Origin: Spirochaetaceae bacterium
GTDB taxonomy: Bacteria; Spirochaetota; Spirochaetia; DSM-27196; SKKC01
NCBI GenBank assembly: GCA_003552745.1
Contig: PUOG01000113.1
Coordinates: forward strand, 1-16,411
DNA: 16,411 nt
Reading direction: 5' to 3'
Below are positions 6,256-13,216 of the stretch, one piece after another. Below the pieces are notes generated by a model, which saw only the letters and a list, made by a program, of their open reading frames with translations, was not told the DNA's origin and did not search any database. The first letter of the stretch is position 1. Every line of letters starts with the position of its first letter. The translations under genes were made by a program, and so were the position numbers.

Positions 6256-8697
6256 CTAGTCGAACCGGATGGTGTGGCCGCCGAGCTCCTCGGCATGCTG
6301 CGGATGACAGGTCAGAACGATCGTCTGGAACCGTTCGGCGAATCGGGCGATCGCTTCACACGCCGCCGAACGCCGCAGCGGGTCCATATCGACGAGCGGA
6401 TCGTCGAAAACGACGAACCCGCGTTCGTCACCGATGGTGTACTCCGCCAGTGTCAGACGAAGAGCGAGTGCAATACTGTCCCGCGTGCCCCAGGAGAGCT
6501 GGTTCTGAGCAAGGCGAACGCCCTCCGCCGTCGCGAACGCGTGCGCACGCGTCTCATCCATTTCTACCGACGCGAATCGCTCTCCTGTCGTTCCTGCAAG
6601 CCATTCACCGAATCGCTTCTGCAGCGGACCCCAAACGTCACCCTCGAGGTGCTCTCTGAGTGCGAGCGCGCGATCGCGTACCCGCGCGATAGCGTCTCCC
6701 CGACTCTTCGCCTGTTCGAACCGTTCGCACGCTGCCTCGTAGCGCCCCGCAAGCTCTTCCGCCGACTCCTCGGGGGCCGAGGCCTCGAGCTCCGCCGCTC
6801 GAATTCTCAGCTGTCCGAGCTCCTCGCGAAGCTCCTCGCGTCGATCGCTCAACGCCTCGACCTCCCGGACGAAGCTCTCGGCGTCCGGCACTCCGGCCGG
6901 CAGTCGCGGTAGCTCTTCGAGCTGCCTGGTGAGTCTGTTCTGCTCGGAACGCAGATCACCGGTGGTTGCCGACATTCCTTCGTACGTGCCGTACTTCTCT
7001 TTCCAGGCCGCTATGGCTGTCGAAAGCTCCTCGCGCCTTCTCTCGAGATCAGCCAAGCGCTGACGGGCATTTGCAAGTTTCTCGCGCAGTTCATCCACGT
7101 CTTCAGGCGCATGCTCGGACACTTCTTCGGCCAGAAGCGAGACCACATCCTCGTATCGTTCACCTGCGAGCTCCGCATCGAGCTCACTACGGTGGTAGTC
7201 GAGCGCCTGCCTCCGCTCTCGGTACCGCTCGAACTTCGCCTCCGCCTCCGCGATGCTCTCGACGCCGACCTGCTCCAGCACCGACGCGAGGCGTCCGACA
7301 CAATCGTTGCGCTTCGCGATCGCCTCGTCGAGCTCCCCCTCCCCGGCCATTACGCTGATGTGCACTCCGCCGTGTTCGAGGTTCAGCTTCGCGTCGGCCC
7401 GAATCGCACGGACTTCGCCTGCATCGGCGGAGATGGTCTCGTGCGCCCCGTCGGCTCGGGTCACGATCACGCTATCCTTCTCGGAGAAGTGCAGCGAGAT
7501 CGACAGAACGGCAGCCTCGATTCTCGCGCTCAACCGTGCCCGCTCCGACTCCAGCTCCCGCACTTCCCGTATCGTCTCCTCGTTCACGAGCGGACCTCCG
7601 GCGAGCTCGCCTTCGGCAGCGGAAACCTTCTCTCCGATTGCCGCGATGCGACGGGCGCGATCGAGTCCGCGCCGTCGCTGTTCGGCGCGCTGTGCCGCTT
7701 CCAGACGCTGCCGGAGTGCTTCGACCTCGGTGCTCGCCGTCTTTATGGAAGCGGGCAACTCGCCGAGTTCGTGCTCGGCAACCGGCCACTTGCGCGTGAG
7801 CTCTGAAAGCGTCTCCAGGGTCGCGTCGATCCTTCCGATTTCGCTTTCGACACGGGCGCGCTCACGCGCCGCGTTGAGCAGCGATGCCTTTTCGGTGTAC
7901 TCGGATTCGGTCTTCTGAAGGCTCCGGCCGACGTCGATCAACCGCTTCTCTGCTTCGAACATGCGCGATTCATGCTCGCGTGCCGCCTCGAGCTGCAGGC
8001 GAACCTCTTCCTTCTGGTAGAATGCCTTGACTACCTCGCCGATCCCGCGTGTCAGACGATTCGCGACGCCTCGTCCGCCCTCCGGGTACTCCATCTTGCG
8101 GTCCCATTTGGAGAGGTATTCGTTCAGCCGCTCTTCGAGGCGAGTGAAGAACCGCTCCATCGAGACCCCGCCTGTCTCCATGACCGCGCTGCGCAGTATC
8201 CGTCCGAGTTCCTCCGATGTTTCGTTCGCCGGACCGTTTTCCAGCGCCGTGTACACGCCGCCCTGCTGCGAAAGCAGCACCGACTCGAACGTCGCACGGG
8301 AACACGGCAGTCGTGCCCCGATCGCGCTCTCGGCATCGGCGGCCGACGCGATCTCCGAACCGTTCGGCAGGAACAGTGTCGTCGAACCGGCGCGGTTTCC
8401 GCGTTTCCAGAGCTTGTGTATCCGCAATAGCGAATCCGCCGGGCCGTCCGCGAGCTCGACATCCGCCTCCACTCGCACCAGATCGCCGCCGGTTGCCGGC
8501 AGCAGCGACCCTACCGTCGACTCGAACTGCTTCGGGGTGAGCTGCGTGGACTCGAAAAGCGCGAATCGCAGCGCATGCATCAGCGTTGACTTACCCGCCT
8601 CGTTGCGACCGAGTACGACATTGAGCCCGCGCTGCAATTCCACCGTGCGATCGGCAATACCGGCGAACGGTTGCAGCCGGAGGCGTCGAACGATCAT
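6256..8697 (-). CDS. SbcC/Rad50-like (YhaN-type) coiled-coil ATPase
   Basis: This 813-residue SMC-like ATPase is the probable partner of the adjacent metallophosphoesterase in DNA-end or hairpin processing. The N-terminal half-ATPase has Walker A GRNEAGKST (30-38) and a Q-loop-like LLSQQGG near 130. Long coiled coils follow (~190-390 and ~455-690). The C-terminal half has the signature LSWGTRDSIALALRL, Walker B GFVVFDDPLVDMD and an H-loop TCHPQH near 800. Walker B ends in Asp-Asp, not Asp-Glu, which I associate with YhaN-type relatives. No CxxC zinc hook is present: the few cysteines are isolated. Instead, residues ~394-450 at the coil apex look beta-rich. It is shorter than E. coli SbcC (about 1,050 residues). 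ATG at 8697 overlaps the upstream TGA by 4 bases (ATGA), so the two are translationally coupled. I rejected a start 9 codons upstream for that reason. Confidence 0.88.
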   Translation of the reverse strand: MIVRRLRLQPFAGIADRTVELQRGLNVVLGRNEAGKSTLMHALRFALFESTQLTPKQFESTVGSLLPATGGDLVRVEADVELADGPADSLLRIHKLWKRGNRAGSTTLFLPNGSEIASAADAESAIGARLPCSRATFESVLLSQQGGVYTALENGPANETSEELGRILRSAVMETGGVSMERFFTRLEERLNEYLSKWDRKMEYPEGGRGVANRLTRGIGEVVKAFYQKEEVRLQLEAAREHESRMFEAEKRLIDVGRSLQKTESEYTEKASLLNAARERARVESEIGRIDATLETLSELTRKWPVAEHELGELPASIKTASTEVEALRQRLEAAQRAEQRRRGLDRARRIAAIGEKVSAAEGELAGGPLVNEETIREVRELESERARLSARIEAAVLSISLHFSEKDSVIVTRADGAHETISADAGEVRAIRADAKLNLEHGGVHISVMAGEGELDEAIAKRNDCVGRLASVLEQVGVESIAEAEAKFERYRERRQALDYHRSELDAELAGERYEDVVSLLAEEVSEHAPEDVDELREKLANARQRLADLERRREELSTAIAAWKEKYGTYEGMSATTGDLRSEQNRLTRQLEELPRLPAGVPDAESFVREVEALSDRREELREELGQLRIRAAELEASAPEESAEELAGRYEAACERFEQAKSRGDAIARVRDRALALREHLEGDVWGPLQKRFGEWLAGTTGERFASVEMDETRAHAFATAEGVRLAQNQLSWGTRDSIALALRLTLAEYTIGDERGFVVFDDPLVDMDPLRRSAACEAIARFAERFQTIVLTCHPQHAEELGGHTIRFD

Positions 8698-9917
8698 TGA
8701 GCCGACTCCCTGAGTAACTCCCACGCCTCTTCGAGCGCCTCGTGATCGTGCGCCTCGGCGAGCTCGTGAAGAAGCCGGGCGGCGAACGAACCGGACGCGT
8801 ACTCGCGATCGATGCGTTCGCGGGTAATCGCCTCGTGCAGATCGTCGCGTCGTATCTCGAGCTCGAGAACGCTCGATCGTATCCGCTCGAACGCCTCCGG
8901 CAGCGCCTGCATTCCCTCGTCGTCGAGGCGGCCGTCGAGAATGAGGCGGACGGCGGTGTTCGAGAGACTCGCAACGGCGAGGTCGGAGGTGAGTCTTCGA
9001 ACGTCGTGCACGTTGCGCAACGTGCGGCGCTCGCGGCGGAAACGATACATACCGGTTTCCACGATCTCGATACTCGATGGAGCACGCCGCGGCGAGGAGT
9101 CGATCGAATTCTGAGAGTCGCGCCGAGTGCCGGCTGCGGAGTCACGCCCGGGTGTCGCGTCGCCGAACTCGATGTACAGCGCGTGCCCTGCGTGCGAACA
9201 GTCGAACCCATCCGGCTCCGGAGTGCCCGGATTCACGATGCGCTCTCGCGGGTCGGGTGACGGCGGCCAGGTGACGTGGGAATGGCCCATCAACCACAGA
9301 TCGACTACCGACCGCTCCAGCTCCGAACGCGTCATGGGGAAGTAGTTCTCCGCGAAGTCGGGCGATACCCCTTCGATGCTGCCGTGGGCGAGCCCGAGCA
9401 GCACCGTGTCTGCATCGACCGGCTCGTCTTCGGCCGTTTCATCCTCGCCCCACCGGCCGTTCAGTCGTTCGGCGACCCACCCGATCCGGTTCGTGTCGGA
9501 GTGTTTGGCGTCGCACGGGGCGGGGAAGACTACCGCCTCGAGGCCCAACGGACGCAGATCGAACGGCTGCGGCTCATCCAGGAGGTATACGTGATCGGCG
9601 CTCGAACGGCGGAACTCGCCCCACAGCGAGCTCTCCCCGCCGACATAGTCGTGATTTCCGGGGAGCACGAGGACGGCGACCCCGGAGAAGTGTGCGAGCG
9701 CATCTGTAACCCGTCGCACGTCGGCCTTCGGAATCGAGCGTCGCTCGAATAGATCGCCGCCGACGGTCAGGATGTCGCACTCGCGTTCGTTCGCCGACGC
9801 TACCACACGATCCACCGCCGAGAGCCGTGCCTCGCGCAACAGCTCTCCGCACGCATAGGCGCGAAATCGCATGCCGATATGGAAATCGGCGCTGTGAAGA
9901 ATCCTCAAGCGTTTCAT
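8694..9917 (-). CDS. SbcD/Mre11-like (YhaO-type) DNA-repair metallophosphoesterase
   Basis: This 407-residue nuclease belongs to the calcineurin-like phosphoesterase family and is close in length to Bacillus YhaO. The metal- and catalysis-linked motifs are intact: D11-x-H13, GGDLF with D55, GNHD with N88-H89-D90, LAHG with H178, and GHSH with H212 and H214. NPGTPEP follows at ~229. Residues ~254-285 are a Ser/Arg/Pro-rich, probably disordered linker before a helical C-terminal part (~335-405) that would contact the ATPase coils. The expected role is Mn-dependent processing of DNA ends or hairpins together with the SbcC-like protein. It is the first gene of the minus-strand block, with its own candidate promoter and a GGGAG 13 bases before the ATG, a somewhat long spacing. 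Activity is inferred from the motifs. Confidence 0.9.
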   Translation of the reverse strand: MKRLRILHSADFHIGMRFRAYACGELLREARLSAVDRVVASANERECDILTVGGDLFERRSIPKADVRRVTDALAHFSGVAVLVLPGNHDYVGGESSLWGEFRRSSADHVYLLDEPQPFDLRPLGLEAVVFPAPCDAKHSDTNRIGWVAERLNGRWGEDETAEDEPVDADTVLLGLAHGSIEGVSPDFAENYFPMTRSELERSVVDLWLMGHSHVTWPPSPDPRERIVNPGTPEPDGFDCSHAGHALYIEFGDATPGRDSAAGTRRDSQNSIDSSPRRAPSSIEIVETGMYRFRRERRTLRNVHDVRRLTSDLAVASLSNTAVRLILDGRLDDEGMQALPEAFERIRSSVLELEIRRDDLHEAITRERIDREYASGSFAARLLHELAEAHDHEALEEAWELLRESAQ

Positions 9918-10267
9918 CGAAACGGTGCAGCTCCCCCGTCGAGAACGCTATGCCGGGTCGGGGTTGCTGTCAATGCATGGTCGAGATGAGGTGCACTCTG
10001 AATGAGTGTTGCGCCGGCGACGAGGCCGGTACCGTACATCGAGGTATAGAACACCGTCGGCGCAAAGAGATTCGCCGGCATTACCCAGAACGGCGTGGTG
10101 AAGTTCGCGAACATACCGGCGATGTATACGATTGATACACGCCGGACGCCGCCGTCACCAGCTCGCCCGGCCCGCATCCGCGAGATGCCGAGCTTCATCA
10201 TCCCTTTGGATATGTGTATAACCGAGGTGCCGACGAATCCGATCGTCATCGCGATTGCGATATTCAT
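9914..10267 (-). CDS. Short DMT-like membrane protein, probably a truncated gene remnant
   Basis: This 117-residue product has three hydrophobic segments: IAIAMTIGFVGTSVIH (3-18), VSIVYIAGMFANFTTPFWVM (~45-64) and TVFYTSMYGTGLVAGATL (~72-90). They resemble the first part of drug/metabolite-type (EamA/NIPA-like) transporters of around 300 residues, which is recollection, not a search result. Codon use fits the neighbours down to about 10015 and then changes sharply (ACA, ATT, AGT, GCA, CCT, TTG), and the last ~27 residues look non-coding. This tail overlaps the candidate nuclease promoter. Only a few bases separate the stop from the nuclease gene, so the rest of the transporter cannot be present. 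I take it as the 5' end of a transporter gene that lost its 3' part; a genuine small membrane protein is the alternative. No ribosome site precedes the ATG. Confidence 0.5.
   Translation of the reverse strand: MNIAIAMTIGFVGTSVIHISKGMMKLGISRMRAGRAGDGGVRRVSIVYIAGMFANFTTPFWVMPANLFAPTVFYTSMYGTGLVAGATLIQSAPHLDHALTATPTRHSVLDGGAAPFR
9945..9973 (-). promoter_or_regulatory. Candidate sigma70-type promoter of the SbcD/SbcC/MoxR block
   Basis: On the minus strand a perfect -35 box TTGACA (9968-9973) is followed after exactly 17 bases by TAGCGT (9945-9950), which matches three of six -10 bases. The start of transcription would fall near 9938, about 20 bases before the ATG at 9917, leaving GGGAG in the leader. 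It is the best promoter-like sequence in the window. Confidence 0.5.
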
Positions 10268-10288
10268 TGTAGTTGCAACAGTACTACA
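10268..10288. promoter_or_regulatory. Inverted repeat in the divergent intergenic region, possible operator
   Basis: TGTAGT and ACTACA are inverted around a 9-base spacer. The left arm overlaps an 8-base perfect palindrome, GTTGCAAC (10272-10279). The repeat lies in the 85-base gap between the divergent DMT-like remnant and the SBF transporter, directly beside the remnant's ATG. No regulator gene is next to it, so the function is a guess. Confidence 0.25.
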
Positions 10289-10352
10289 CTTCGTCGTGAG
10301 TGTCCTCCCGGCGGTCGCATTCGGCCGTTGATCCGTTGTATAAGAGACGAAG

Positions 10353-11342
10353 ATGCTACAGCACATCAGACGCAATTGGTTTCTCTACGGGATTGTCGTA
10401 GTGCTCCTCGCGGGTTTCTCTCTTCCCGGTGCCGGTGACACGCTCAATCCCGGCGGCGTAACGCAGTCGGTAATCGTGCTCGTCTTCTTTCTGATGACCG
10501 GATTCACCCTGCCGTCCGAACAGATCCAGCGCGGCTTGAACAACGTGCGGCTGCACGTGGCGGTGCAGCTTCTCATTTTCGGTTTCATCCCCGCTTACTT
10601 CGCCATCTTTACACCGCTTTTTGGCGGCTATCTCGGCGGCAATCTCCCGATCGGCTTCTACGCGCTTGCGGTGTTGCCGACGACGATCTCCTCTTCGACC
10701 ATTCTCACCCAGACGAGCGGCGGCAATACGGTCGGAACGATGTTCAACTCCGCGCTCGCGAACACGATCGGTATCGTTGTCTCTCCGCTGCTGCTCAGCA
10801 TATTCCTATCGGCCGGAGCGGCGGGACTGCCGCCGAACGAGATCGTCGGCGTAATGGGAGATCTGGCGTTGATCATGGTTCTGCCGGTTGCCGTCGGGCA
10901 GCTTCTGCGCCGGAGGGCGCGCGATCTTGCCGACCGGCTGAAAAAGCGTGTCTCTTCGATCAGCAGTGGGCTCATCCTGACGATCATCTTTCTTACCATC
11001 TCGAGCACTGCCTCGGACCCGGACTTCCTGCGCCGCGTGACCGAACTGCCTGTTCCGTTCGCGTTCCTCGCCGCGAGCCATCTGCTGTTCATCGCCGCAT
11101 CGGTCTTCGTCGGGCGGTCACTGCGCCTGCCACGCGCCGATCGGGTCTCGATGCTGTTCTGTGCTCCGCAGAAGACGATGGCGATGGGCGTCCCACTCCT
11201 CACCGTCTATTTCGGTTCGAGGCCGGAAGTGCTCGGTTTTGCGCTTCTGCCTCTTCTCTTCTATCATCCGTTTCAGATACTCACCGGCGGGGTTCTTCGC
11301 GGACTGCTCGTTCGACGCGCAGCGTCAGCTTCGCCGTCGTGA
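10353..11342 (+). CDS. SBF-like (YfeH-type) bile acid:sodium symporter family transporter
   Basis: This 329-residue inner-membrane protein has about nine or ten hydrophobic segments, starting with LYGIVVVLLAGFSLPG (11-26). Family-typical stretches are VIVLVFFLMTGFTLPSEQIQ near 41-60, VLPTTISSSTILTQTSGGNT in the middle (~108-127), and near the C-terminus CAPQKTMAMGVPLLTVYFG, which places it in the YfeH/SBF-like group (PF13593) and not among classical bile acid transporters. Substrates of this group are mostly unknown; sodium-coupled uptake of an organic anion is inferred. Length is normal and both conserved halves are present. The start ATG has only a weak purine-rich stretch (GAGACGAAG) before it. 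TATAAG at 10339-10344 looks like a -10 box, but I could find no -35 at the right distance. It is the first gene of the plus-strand block; its TGA is 27 bases before the next start. Confidence 0.88.
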   Translation: MLQHIRRNWFLYGIVVVLLAGFSLPGAGDTLNPGGVTQSVIVLVFFLMTGFTLPSEQIQRGLNNVRLHVAVQLLIFGFIPAYFAIFTPLFGGYLGGNLPIGFYALAVLPTTISSSTILTQTSGGNTVGTMFNSALANTIGIVVSPLLLSIFLSAGAAGLPPNEIVGVMGDLALIMVLPVAVGQLLRRRARDLADRLKKRVSSISSGLILTIIFLTISSTASDPDFLRRVTELPVPFAFLAASHLLFIAASVFVGRSLRLPRADRVSMLFCAPQKTMAMGVPLLTVYFGSRPEVLGFALLPLLFYHPFQILTGGVLRGLLVRRAASASPS

Positions 11343-11355
11343 CACCGAAAAGCTC

Positions 11356-11360
11356 GAGGT
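11356..11360 (+). promoter_or_regulatory. Ribosome binding site of the gamma-glutamyltransferase gene
   Basis: GAGGT lies 8 bases before the ATG at 11369. It favours this start over a GTG at 11339 that overlaps the stop of the transporter gene in a GTGA arrangement and would add ten unlike residues. Confidence 0.55.
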
Positions 11361-11368
11361 CTAACAGC

Positions 11369-13207
11369 ATGAACTTCCACTCGAACAGTGCCTACATCTC
11401 CCGACGATCACCGGTTGCATCTCTCGGTGGTGCGGTGGCGACCAGTCAACCGCTCGCAACACAGGCAGGGGTCGAGATTCTCCGTGCCGGGGGTACCGCT
11501 GCCGATGCGGCCGTTGCCGCGGCCGCCGCCCTGCAGGTGACCGAGCCGTGCTCGACAGGGCTCGGCGGCGACGCATTCTGTCTCTTCTTCGAGGGGGAAA
11601 GCGGAACGGTGCACGCTTTGAACGGTTCGGGCCGGAGTCCGGCGGCACTCGACCTTGCACGGGTGCGGGCGGACGGATTCGCCGACGGCCTTCCTCCCTT
11701 CCATGCCCACACCGTCACGGTACCGGGCGCCGCGGCGGCGTGGGAGGACACGGTGAAACGTTTCGGGCGACTCTCGTTGGAGCGAGTGCTCGAGCCGGCG
11801 CGACGGCTGGCCGAGGAGGGCTTTCCGGTGGCGCCGTTGACCAGCCTCTCGTGGAATCGGGGGGCTCGACTTCAGCTGGCGAATACACGACACGGCGCTG
11901 AGCTCGGAGTTGTGGGCGATGATGTGTCGCCGGCGACCCCCGGAGGACCCGCGCCGGCGGGGCGGCGCGACGGTGACCAGGGCTATATCGACGGCCGGAC
12001 ACGCACGTCTGCGGCGCCGGAGCGCGGCCCGAGCCGCCTTCGCGGTCCGCGTCCGGGAGAACGATTTCGCAATCGGAATCTCGCCGGAGTCCTGAAGCGT
12101 CTTTCCGAGCACGGCGCGCGCGAGCTCTACGAGGGCGAAACCGCCGAGCGGATCGTCGAGGCGGTTGTCGAGGCGGGGGGCGTGATCTCGCTCGATGACC
12201 TGCGGGCCCACGAAAGCGAATGGGTTACACCGATAAGCGTCGACTACCGGGGTGTGCGGGTCTGGGAGTGCCCTCCGAACGGACAAGGTTTCGCGGCGCT
12301 GAGTGCGCTGAATATCCTCTCGAGCTTCGATGCAGCGTCGCTCCCCGAGCCGACCGGCCGTCATGTTCTCGTCGAGTGCATGCGGCTCGCGTTCGCCGAC
12401 GCGGAGTGCGTCGTCGCCGATCCGGCGATGGCGGGAATATCGCCTGACGACTACGAGCGTATCGTCGCCGGCCTGCTCGACCCCGAATACGGGCGGCGGC
12501 GCGCGGCAATGATAGATCCGGTGCACACGATCCCTTCGGTGTCGCCCGGAGAGGAGGCGGCGCAGCTCGTTTGCGCAGATCGGCGCGGCTACGGAGCCGC
12601 GGTCGGTGACGACACGGTATATCTGGCGGCGGCCGACCGATGGGGCAACGGCTGTTCGTTCATCAACAGCAACTTCATGGGTTTTGGAACCGGAATCGTC
12701 CCACGGGGGTGCGGCTTCACCCTTCAGAACCGCGGCTACGGCTTCTCACTGCACGATGATCATCCGAACGCTCTGAGACCGCGCAAGCGACCGTACCATA
12801 CGATCATCCCCGCAATGGCGACGGTGGCGCGGAACGGTGAGCCGGCCGGAGATGACGGCCACGAGCTGTACGCCGTCTTCGGCGTCATGGGTGGTATGAT
12901 GCAGCCGCAGGGGCACCTGCAGGTTATCTCGGCGCTGGTTGACGACGGCGTCGATCCGCAGGCCGCGCTCGACCGGCCCCGCTTTCAGCTTGACGAGGGA
13001 AAGCCGAATGGTACTCTGTTGTTAGAAGAATCGGAGGCGGACCGGTTGAGCCACGGTCTGGCGGCGCTCGGACACAACGTCCGCACCGTGCGCGGCACCG
13101 AACGCTATCGCTTCGGACGCGGCCAGATCATTATGCGCGGTGAGTGCGGTCTGTTCGCGGGCAGCGACTCCCGGGGCGACGGACTCGCGCTCTCCGACGG
13201 TATGTGA
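11369..13207 (+). CDS. Gamma-glutamyltransferase-family Ntn hydrolase with an unusual insertion
   Basis: This 612-residue protein belongs to the gamma-glutamyltransferase family, whose members self-cleave before a catalytic Thr and transfer or hydrolyse gamma-glutamyl groups. The N-terminal landmarks ATSQPLATQAGVEILRAGGT (34 onward in the longer form, ~24 here) and TGLGGDAF are intact. The probable nucleophile is Thr416 in DDTVYLAAAD. It is followed by INSNFMGFGTGIVP and LQNRGYGF, then HPNALRPRKRPYHTIIPAM, VFGVMGGMMQPQGH and DRPRFQL. This form (DTVY for TTH) is that of YwrD-like cytoplasmic homologues; no signal peptide is seen. Cleavage would give subunits of about 415 and 197 residues. Residues ~185-229, just before RGPRPGERFRN, are a Gly/Pro/Arg-rich stretch absent from relatives I remember. 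Substrate and physiological role are open. The malQ start follows after 9 bases. Confidence 0.88.
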   Translation: MNFHSNSAYISRRSPVASLGGAVATSQPLATQAGVEILRAGGTAADAAVAAAAALQVTEPCSTGLGGDAFCLFFEGESGTVHALNGSGRSPAALDLARVRADGFADGLPPFHAHTVTVPGAAAAWEDTVKRFGRLSLERVLEPARRLAEEGFPVAPLTSLSWNRGARLQLANTRHGAELGVVGDDVSPATPGGPAPAGRRDGDQGYIDGRTRTSAAPERGPSRLRGPRPGERFRNRNLAGVLKRLSEHGARELYEGETAERIVEAVVEAGGVISLDDLRAHESEWVTPISVDYRGVRVWECPPNGQGFAALSALNILSSFDAASLPEPTGRHVLVECMRLAFADAECVVADPAMAGISPDDYERIVAGLLDPEYGRRRAAMIDPVHTIPSVSPGEEAAQLVCADRRGYGAAVGDDTVYLAAADRWGNGCSFINSNFMGFGTGIVPRGCGFTLQNRGYGFSLHDDHPNALRPRKRPYHTIIPAMATVARNGEPAGDDGHELYAVFGVMGGMMQPQGHLQVISALVDDGVDPQAALDRPRFQLDEGKPNGTLLLEESEADRLSHGLAALGHNVRTVRGTERYRFGRGQIIMRGECGLFAGSDSRGDGLALSDGM

Positions 13208-13216
13208 GGTCTACCT

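Noticed and set aside
9914..9917. ATGA overlap between the short DMT-like gene and the SbcD-like gene read as translational coupling
   Set aside because: The last ~27 codons of the upstream frame look non-coding and contain a good promoter, so the overlap is probably accidental.
10339..10344. TATAAG as the -10 box of the SBF transporter gene
   Set aside because: No -35-like hexamer is found 16-18 bases upstream and no extended -10 TG is correctly placed, so I did not list it as a promoter.
11408..12526. Open frame of 372 codons on the minus strand opposite the gamma-glutamyltransferase gene
   Set aside because: It is rich in Arg and low in structure, with no start context. The opposite strand holds a clear family member.
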